NCBI RefSeq assembly: GCF_003667825.1
Contig: NZ_CP033043.1
Location: 125,001 to 189,000, forward strand
Reading direction: 5' to 3'
DNA: 64,000 nt
Origin: Metabacillus litoralis
Lineage (GTDB): Bacteria; Bacillota; Bacilli; Bacillales; Bacillaceae
Shown: positions 58,162 to 64,000 of the stretch, piece by piece
Position numbering within the stretch: position 1 is the stretch's first letter
Layout: each line of letters starts with the position of its first letter
Notes under the pieces: model-generated
What the model was told of the DNA's origin: nothing
The model's input: the letters and a program-made list of their open reading frames with translations, nothing else
Database searches by the model: none
Translations under genes and position numbers: made by a program

Positions 58162-60441
58162 ATGAGTAATGTTAAACTTTTAGACGGTATTTTTAAAGAT
58201 TCAGAAAGAATTGGAAAAGAGTTTCTTCTTACTTTAGATGTAGATCGACTTGTTGCGTCTTGTTATGTTGCTGCTTCATTAACTCCGAAAAAACCTCGCT
58301 ACGGTGGATGGGAAACAATGGGGATTAGCGGTCATTCGATTGGACACTGGCTATCAGCTACCGCAACGATGTATTCAGTTACTAGAGATGAAAAATTAAA
58401 AGAAAAATTGGATTACGCTGTAGATGAACTAGCCTATGTTCAATCACAGGATCCCTTTGGATATGTTAGTGGTTTTCCAAGAGATTGCTATGATCGAGTT
58501 TTTGCAGGTGGGGATTTTGAAGTATCACACTTTAGTTTAGGAGATTCTTGGGTGCCGTGGTACAGCATTCATAAAATATATGCTGGCCTTATAGATGTGT
58601 ACAACATTTGTCATCATGAGAAGGCATTAGAAGTTGTAATGAAACTAGCGAATTGGGCCAAAAAGGGAACAGATAACTTAACAGATGAAGAATTTCAAAG
58701 AATGTTAATTTGTGAACATGGCGGTATGAATGAAGCAATGGCAGATCTTTACTTAATTACTGGTAACAAGGACTACCTTGACCTTGCCATTAGATTCTGC
58801 CATAACGCTATTTTAGATCCCTTATCAAAAGGAATTGATGAACTTGAGGGAAAACATGCAAATACACAAATTCCAAAAGTTATCGGTGCTGCAAAACTAT
58901 ATGAAATCACAGGAGAAACATATTATCGAGATGCTTCGTTATTCTTTTGGGAGCAAGTCACAGAAAATCGCTCATATGTAATAGGCGGAAATTCAAAAAA
59001 TGAACATTTTGGTATTGAGAACTCTGAGGAGCTTGGGATAACAACAACCGAAACTTGTAACACCTATAATATGATGAAGCTGACTGAGCATTTGTTTAAA
59101 TGGACAAAGCAATCTAAATATATGGATTATTATGAAAGAGCATTATATAACCATATTCTAGCATCGCAGGATCCAGAGACAGGAATGAAAACATACTTTG
59201 TATCAACTCAGCCGGGGCATTTTAAGGTTTATTGCTCCCATGATGATTCTTTCTGGTGTTGTACGGGGACTGGAATGGAAAACCCGGCTAGATATACAAG
59301 AAGTATTTATCATCAGGTAGAAAACAAATTATTTGTAAATTTATTTATTGCTTCTGAAATAAATCTAGTAGATAAAAACATTTTAATTAAGCAAGAAACT
59401 AAGTTTCCTGAAGCCCCTACATCAAAGCTAACGATTGTAGGTGCAAAAGATGAGTTATTGACTTTTCAGATTCGCGTACCATATTGGATATCTGGTGAAC
59501 TAACGGCGACTATTAATGGCCAACAAACAATCTCTAGAGCAGATACTGGATATCTAGAAATAAGCGGACGTTGGAATGATGGAGATGTAATTGAACTGCT
59601 TATTCCAATGAACCTTCATTCATACAAATCGAAAGATGAAGAAACAAAATTGGCGTTTATGTATGGTCCTATCGTCCTTGCAGGAGCGTTAGGAACAGAA
59701 AAATTCCCTGAGAGCGATATTCTAGATGATCATTTAAAGCTTAATAATCATCCATTAATCGATGTTCCAACTCTTGTAACAGGCGAAAAAGATTTAACAA
59801 AAGTGATCAAGCCACTCGAAGGTTCCTCGTTATGTTTTGAAACAGAGGCAATTGGGCAACCAGGGAATCTTAAGATGACACTTATCCCTTTTTATGCTCT
59901 TCATCATCAAAGGTATACGTTGTACTGGGATGTAATGGACAACGAAAAATATGTTGAGTTTTTAAACAAAGAACAAAGCGAAACGGAGAAACTAGAAAGT
60001 ATCACAATAGATGCTGTCCAACCGAATGAGCAACAGCCTGAAGTGGATCATGCGATCAAAACAGTAAATTCTCATTCAGGATATTTAAACCTTGTTCATA
60101 GAGGCTGGCGAGATAGTCGTGATGAAGGGTATTTTAGCTACGAGTTAGCTGTTGATCCAAAACAGGAGATGTACTTGCATATTACTTACTTTGGCGGAGA
60201 TCGAGTTTTACATCTAGATGGAAAAGTGTATGAAAGAGATTTTTATATCTTAATAGATGGTACAGAACTTGTACGGCAAACACTTAAAGGTGAAAAGTCT
60301 GATAAGCTTTTTGCTGTTGTATATCCTATACCATTTTCATTAACAGAAGGTAAAGAAAAGATTGAAGTGAAGTTTGTTTCAACTGAAGGGAAAATTGCAG
60401 GTGGTATATACGGTTTAAGAATGATTAATCATCCGTTATAA
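58162..60441 (+). CDS. GH127-like beta-L-arabinofuranosidase
   Basis: 759 aa, no signal peptide. N-terminal alpha-barrel with GHSIGHWLSATATM and the unusual zinc/cysteine active site seen in GH127: Glu297 and Cys299 in TTETCNTYNMM, Cys358 in VYCSHDD, and Cys366-Cys367 in WCCTGTGMEN. Known members release L-arabinofuranose with Cys as nucleophile. A C-terminal beta-sandwich fills about 590-759. GH146 is a near relative and cannot be excluded. AGAGGTGA precedes the ATG. Its place between GH27 and araR supports an arabinose-releasing role. Confidence 0.85.
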   Translation: MSNVKLLDGIFKDSERIGKEFLLTLDVDRLVASCYVAASLTPKKPRYGGWETMGISGHSIGHWLSATATMYSVTRDEKLKEKLDYAVDELAYVQSQDPFGYVSGFPRDCYDRVFAGGDFEVSHFSLGDSWVPWYSIHKIYAGLIDVYNICHHEKALEVVMKLANWAKKGTDNLTDEEFQRMLICEHGGMNEAMADLYLITGNKDYLDLAIRFCHNAILDPLSKGIDELEGKHANTQIPKVIGAAKLYEITGETYYRDASLFFWEQVTENRSYVIGGNSKNEHFGIENSEELGITTTETCNTYNMMKLTEHLFKWTKQSKYMDYYERALYNHILASQDPETGMKTYFVSTQPGHFKVYCSHDDSFWCCTGTGMENPARYTRSIYHQVENKLFVNLFIASEINLVDKNILIKQETKFPEAPTSKLTIVGAKDELLTFQIRVPYWISGELTATINGQQTISRADTGYLEISGRWNDGDVIELLIPMNLHSYKSKDEETKLAFMYGPIVLAGALGTEKFPESDILDDHLKLNNHPLIDVPTLVTGEKDLTKVIKPLEGSSLCFETEAIGQPGNLKMTLIPFYALHHQRYTLYWDVMDNEKYVEFLNKEQSETEKLESITIDAVQPNEQQPEVDHAIKTVNSHSGYLNLVHRGWRDSRDEGYFSYELAVDPKQEMYLHITYFGGDRVLHLDGKVYERDFYILIDGTELVRQTLKGEKSDKLFAVVYPIPFSLTEGKEKIEVKFVSTEGKIAGGIYGLRMINHPL

Positions 60442-60454
60442 GTAGATGAAGAAG

Positions 60455-60493
60455 GACTGATTTTGACTACTGGTAGTCAAAATCAGTCTTTTT
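60455..60493 (+). terminator. Terminator after the GH127-like gene
   Basis: A perfect 16-bp stem: 60455-60470 with 60473-60488 (arm GACTGATTTTGACTAC), 2-nt loop, then TTTTTC. Confidence 0.85.
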
Positions 60494-60547
60494 CAAAACC
60501 TATTATACAATTTAACCATACAAAAACTGAATAAGTTATTGTTTTAT

Positions 60548-60598
60548 TTCAAATTTGTACGTTTATGTTGTATAATATCTTTAGTTGTACGAATGAGT
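60548..60598 (+). promoter_or_regulatory. araR promoter with two AraR boxes
   Basis: TTCAAA (60548-60553) and TATAAT (60571-60576) are 17 bp apart. ATTTGTACGTTTATGT (60553-60568) matches the AraR operator well and lies between them. A second, weaker box AGTTGTACGAATGAGT (60583-60598) is 30 bp further on. This fits autorepression by cooperative binding. Confidence 0.75.
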
Positions 60599-60634
60599 CT
60601 AACAAGAGACATACAAGCTGAAAGTGGTGACATA

Positions 60635-61774
60635 ATGGCACAGCAAACAAAGGTAGGCATGGTCAAGGAAAAAATTAAAGAATGGATTGTTGATGGTAAG
60701 GTTTTACCAGGAGAGAAAATTTATTCAGAAAATGAATTGGTGAAAATGTTCGAGGTTAGTAGACATACAGTTCGTCAAGCAGTAGGTGATCTCGTGCATG
60801 ACGGTTGGTTGTATAGAGAACAAGGAGCAGGAACTTTTTGTTCGACGCAATTAATTCAGGGACATCCACAATCGAGAAGAGATGCAGCCGGTAAAACGAT
60901 CGGTGTCATCACCACTTATATTTCTGACTATATCTTCCCATCTATTATCAAAGGAATTGAATCATACTTAACAACACGGGGATATTCGTTAACATTCGCT
61001 TGTACTGACAATGACCCTGAAAAGGAAAAGCAATGCATTGAAACGATGATTAACCATAATATAGATGGGCTAATTGTGGAACCGACAAGAAGTAGCAGCT
61101 ACAATCCAAATCTTCATTATTATTTGGAAATGGAACAAAAAAACATCCCATATCTTATGATTAACCAATTCTATCCTCAGTTAAACCCTGTAAGCATTAT
61201 TTTAGATGATGAAAAGGGTGGTTATATTGCGACTGATCATTTGATTAAACAGGGGCATAAGAAAATCATAGGCTTGTTCAAGAGCGATGATTTACAAGGA
61301 TTAAATCGGATGCAAGGGTTTATTCGCGCATTTAGAGAAAACAACATCCCCTTTTTTCCAGATATGTTTGTAACATACACAACAGAAGAAAAAGATTTTA
61401 TCTTTAAATTGATGACTCTTCTTCAAGATTCCTCTACTCGACCGACAGCAATTGTCTGCTACAATGATGAAGTTTCCTTACAGGTATTAAACCTTTTAAG
61501 AGATCTTAAAATTAAAGTTCCTGAACAAATGTCTATTGTAGGATATGATGATTCATACTTAGCAGAAGCCTCTGAGACAAAGTTAACATCTGTCACACAT
61601 CCTAAGACAGATATGGGAATTGAAGCCGCGAAATGGATTGTTGATGCAGTAGAAAAACGTGAAAATGAAGAGTTCAAAAATAAGCAAAAAGTATATGATC
61701 CTAAATTAGTGATAAGAAAATCTACTTCTACAGTATCTAAACCAGCAGTTGAAAGAAAACAAGTGATCATATAA
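60635..61774 (+). CDS. araR: Arabinose-responsive repressor AraR
   Basis: 379 aa chimera as in B. subtilis AraR. A GntR-type winged helix is at the N-terminus (GEKIYSENELVKMFEVSRH), and a LacI-type periplasmic-binding-like domain follows (about 85-365; TIGVITTYISDYIFPSIIKG). It represses arabinose and arabinan genes until L-arabinose binds. The frame is open further upstream, but the promoter and AraR boxes lie in that part, so the ATG at 60635 (AAGTGGTGA upstream) is the sensible start. Boxes near 54981, 60553 and 63190-63270 are likely targets. Confidence 0.92.
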   Translation: MAQQTKVGMVKEKIKEWIVDGKVLPGEKIYSENELVKMFEVSRHTVRQAVGDLVHDGWLYREQGAGTFCSTQLIQGHPQSRRDAAGKTIGVITTYISDYIFPSIIKGIESYLTTRGYSLTFACTDNDPEKEKQCIETMINHNIDGLIVEPTRSSSYNPNLHYYLEMEQKNIPYLMINQFYPQLNPVSIILDDEKGGYIATDHLIKQGHKKIIGLFKSDDLQGLNRMQGFIRAFRENNIPFFPDMFVTYTTEEKDFIFKLMTLLQDSSTRPTAIVCYNDEVSLQVLNLLRDLKIKVPEQMSIVGYDDSYLAEASETKLTSVTHPKTDMGIEAAKWIVDAVEKRENEEFKNKQKVYDPKLVIRKSTSTVSKPAVERKQVII

Positions 61775-61820
61775 AGCGTGGTTTCTATCAAGATGTATTA
61801 AACTGTTAGGGGGAATAAAA

Positions 61821-63035
61821 GTGATTACGTTAAATGAGCTGAAGCACCAATCGAAAGCATGCACATGTGGAAATAACCATTATGATATTTTAATTGATAA
61901 CATTGTTATTAGTGATCAAGCATTAAAGGAAGTTGTTCCATATTTAGAAAATAAACAATTTCGAAAGGTTGCTATCATTGCAGATGAACATACCGATATT
62001 GTAGCAGCAAAAATACTTTCTACTCATCTTAAAGAAGCCAACATTTTATACTCTAAAACGATTCTTCAGCCAAATGCTCAGGGAGACGTTGTTGCTGATG
62101 AAGTAGCATTAATTGAAAGTATGTTAGGTATTCCTCAGGATGTTGATGTTGTAATCGCTGTTGGATCCGGCACAATTCATGATATTGTCAGATTTGCTAG
62201 CTTTAAAATGGGGAAACCTTTCATTTCTATTCCAACAGCCCCCTCTGTTGATGGCTTTAACTCTATGGGCGCCCCTGTCATTATTAAGGGTGTAAAAATA
62301 ACGTATCAAATGCAATCGCCTCTTGCTGTTTTTGCTGATCTTTCTATCCTTAAACGTGCACCAAAAGAAATGATTGCAGCTGGTTTTGCTGATATGATTG
62401 GAAAGTATACCTCGTTAGCCGACTGGAAGTTTTCCCATCTTGTTGCAGATGAACCATACTGTTCCTTGTCTGCACGACTAACACAAGAAGCACTAGAGGG
62501 ATGCGCAAATTCTATAGAACAAATCATACAAGCGGAGAAAGATGGAATAAAAATTCTAATGGAATCGCTCATTCAATCAGGTTTAGCCATGCTGTTAGTT
62601 GGTCATTCATCACCGGCTTCAGGTGGAGAACATCATCTTTCACATTTCTGGGAAATGGATTTTATAGCGAATGATAAACCGCAGGTTCTTCATGGAGCAA
62701 AAGTAGGGGTTTCTACCCAGTTAGTACTAGATTTATACAAGAATCAGATGTTAGAACTTGTTTCCTCGGACGATAGGCTGCAAGAATTATCAACGAATAA
62801 AGCAGTCGCAGTACTTAAACAGCAAGATGAGTTAGTTCAAATATTAAAGGCGTTACCACATTCTAGTGATATCGCGGCTATGCTTAAATCATTGCAAGGG
62901 GCAGTTACTCCTTCGGATCTTGGTATATCATCGGAACTTGTTTCAGACAGTTTAAGGAAAGCACATAAATTAAGGGATCGTTACACGATGTTAAAGTTTT
63001 GGAATGAGCATGTAGGTTTACACGAATATGTGTAA
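61821..63035 (+). CDS. araM: sn-glycerol-1-phosphate dehydrogenase AraM/EgsA
   Basis: 404 aa, iron-containing alcohol dehydrogenase-like fold. VVIAVGSGTIHDIVRFAS is the nucleotide-binding part; SIPTAPSVDGFNS, AGFADMIGKYTSLADW and the metal-binding GHSSPASGGEHHLSHFWE are hallmarks of AraM/EgsA. In B. subtilis it is NAD- and Ni-dependent and reduces DHAP to glycerol-1-phosphate for archaeal-like lipids, though it lies in the ara operon. A GTG start has AGGGGGAAT upstream. It lies 46 nt after araR. Confidence 0.92.
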   Translation: MITLNELKHQSKACTCGNNHYDILIDNIVISDQALKEVVPYLENKQFRKVAIIADEHTDIVAAKILSTHLKEANILYSKTILQPNAQGDVVADEVALIESMLGIPQDVDVVIAVGSGTIHDIVRFASFKMGKPFISIPTAPSVDGFNSMGAPVIIKGVKITYQMQSPLAVFADLSILKRAPKEMIAAGFADMIGKYTSLADWKFSHLVADEPYCSLSARLTQEALEGCANSIEQIIQAEKDGIKILMESLIQSGLAMLLVGHSSPASGGEHHLSHFWEMDFIANDKPQVLHGAKVGVSTQLVLDLYKNQMLELVSSDDRLQELSTNKAVAVLKQQDELVQILKALPHSSDIAAMLKSLQGAVTPSDLGISSELVSDSLRKAHKLRDRYTMLKFWNEHVGLHEYV

Positions 63036-63051
63036 ACGACAAAGAATATGT

Positions 63052-63097
63052 AAAAAAGACCAAAATCTATGAATTTATGGATTTTGGTCTTTTTTTC
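63052..63097 (+). terminator. Terminator after araM
   Basis: A 13-15 bp stem, AAAAGACCAAAATC with GATTTTGGTCTTTT, ending in a T7 run (63091-63097). Confidence 0.88.
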
Positions 63098-63189
63098 TGA
63101 ATTTTTAATCACCACAAGTTCATAAATGGTATATTAGAGAAAAAGGCAGAAAAACGTAGAAAAACGTCGTATCATTGCCGGAAAATCAC

Positions 63190-63301
63190 ACACGTACGTA
63201 CATATAAATCGCTTTGTGCAAATATGTGCAAAAAAACTGTTAAAAAAGTTGTTGACATGTACGAACAGGTGTAATAATATAAGATTAAAGAAGCGCTTAC
63301 A
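63190..63301 (+). promoter_or_regulatory. Promoter of the last binding-protein gene with AraR boxes and cre-like site
   Basis: TTGACA (63252-63257) and TAATAT (63275-63280) are 17 bp apart. ACATGTACGAACAGGT (63255-63270) in the spacer and ACACGTACGTACATAT (63190-63205) upstream look like AraR operators 65 bp apart, suitable for looping. AAGCGCTTACA (63291-63301) is a good cre 3' half. The same order (AraR box in the spacer, cre after -10) is seen before the GH43 gene. Confidence 0.72.
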
Positions 63302-63391
63302 TAACAAAAAGAAAAGCTTGCAAAATATTGATCGTACTCCTTTGTTAAGTAAGTCTCCTTTTCTATCAAATAGCATCTGGGGGGAATAAAA

Positions 63392-64000
63392 GTGTTCAAG
63401 AAATCCAAAAAGAGATTAAGTAGATTCTTATTAGTCAGTATGTTAATTGTTGTTGTAGGAGGAGTCTTAGGTGCTTGTAGCAGCAGTAGTTCAGGCGGCG
63501 GAGCAGAAGATGGGAAAAGCTTAACATTTATGTTTAGTGGTCAACCACAAGAACAAACAGCTTATAAAGCAGTTGTGAAAAAATTCGAAGAAGCAAATCC
63601 TGGAGTAAAGGTTAAAGTTGTTGTAACAGCACCGGACCAATATGATACTAAATTACAGGCAGCAATTGCTGGTAACAGTCTTCCGGATGTTTTCTTCTAT
63701 AATCCTGGTAACTTAAAAGCATATGTTAACTCAGGCGTTTTAAAAGATATTACTGATTTAGTTGAAAATGCTGAAGGTGTAGATTTAACTAAAATTTGGG
63801 AATCTGGTATAAACAAATACCGTTATGATGGAGTTAATATGGGACAAGGTGCTCTATACGGGGTTCCAAAAGATTTAGGGCCATTCGCGTTTGGATACAA
63901 CAAAACAATGTTTGAAGAAGCAGGTATTCCACTTCCTGATCCAGACAAACCATACACTATGGAAGAATTTGTAGAAGTTACAAAGCAATTAACAAAAGAT
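63392..64000 (+). CDS. Sugar ABC transporter substrate-binding lipoprotein, partial (AraN-like)
   Basis: The first 203 codons; the frame is still open at the window end. Lipobox LGAC (Cys ~29) is followed by a Ser/Gly linker and the start of a family 1 solute-binding fold ([20 protein letters not shown]). The GTG start has GGGGGGAAT 8 nt upstream. Two AraR boxes and a cre-like site upstream, plus araR-araM before it, point to arabino-oligosaccharide uptake, so it is probably AraN or a relative. Permease genes are expected just beyond the window. Confidence 0.85.
   Translation, partial: MFKKSKKRLSRFLLVSMLIVVVGGVLGACSSSSSGGGAEDGKSLTFMFSGQPQEQTAYKAVVKKFEEANPGVKVKVVVTAPDQYDTKLQAAIAGNSLPDVFFYNPGNLKAYVNSGVLKDITDLVENAEGVDLTKIWESGINKYRYDGVNMGQGALYGVPKDLGPFAFGYNKTMFEEAGIPLPDPDKPYTMEEFVEVTKQLTKD

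Overview
The window looks like a chromosomal piece of a low-GC, endospore-forming Bacillaceae bacterium. The evidence is the Bacillus-type 23S/5S rRNA, a CotX-like spore coat gene, a second SigH-type sporulation sigma factor, AGGAGG ribosome sites, cre boxes, an AraR regulator and a purine riboswitch. I could not search a database, so names rest on recognised motifs and family knowledge.

Layout. (1) 1-2290: the 3' part of a 23S rRNA gene, a 5S gene, and a truncated second copy of the 5S 3' half with its terminator. (2) 2320-9290: a CotX-like gene, then a surface or signalling module: DUF4956 membrane protein, VTC-domain protein, an OmpR-type two-component system, and a divergent beta-helix (Cthe_2159-like) lipoprotein. 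The VTC gene and the lipoprotein gene share a TTAAGG-N5-TTAAGG operator set identically against their -10 boxes. (3) 9480-30790: lactate oxidation (lutABC) and a full L-rhamnose locus: rhaEW aldolase/dehydrogenase, rhaR, a 19-unit 52-bp hairpin array, an AraC regulator, rhaB, rhaA, a lipoprotein-kinase-regulator sensory trio, a sugar ABC transporter whose binding-protein gene is frameshifted in a G6 run, and the mutarotase rhaM. (4) 31169-35064: sigH-like gene, riboswitch-controlled purine permease, MATE exporter. (5) 35116-54944: a rhamnogalacturonan-I (pectin) locus: ASRT-family protein, YesM/YesN-type two-component system, YesOPQ-type ABC importer with two binding proteins, DUF624 protein, GH105, RG acetylesterase, GH42, GH4, GH115 and a secreted PL11 lyase. 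(6) 54978-64000: an arabinan section: surface GH43, GH27, GH127, AraR, AraM, and a final sugar-binding lipoprotein cut by the window edge.

How the genes fit together (inference from family roles). PL11 lyase and GH43 cut RG-I backbone and arabinan side chains outside the cell. Oligomers enter by the YesOPQ-type importer. Acetylesterase, GH42, GH105, GH4, GH115, GH27 and GH127 finish the job inside. GH105 releases rhamnose from unsaturated disaccharides. Rhamnose is then processed by RhaM, RhaA, RhaB and RhaEW to DHAP plus L-lactate, and LutABC can oxidise the lactate to pyruvate. Control appears layered: CcpA (cre boxes), AraR boxes, a candidate RhaR operator shared by lut and rha, and a conserved AraC-type direct repeat at three RG-I promoters.
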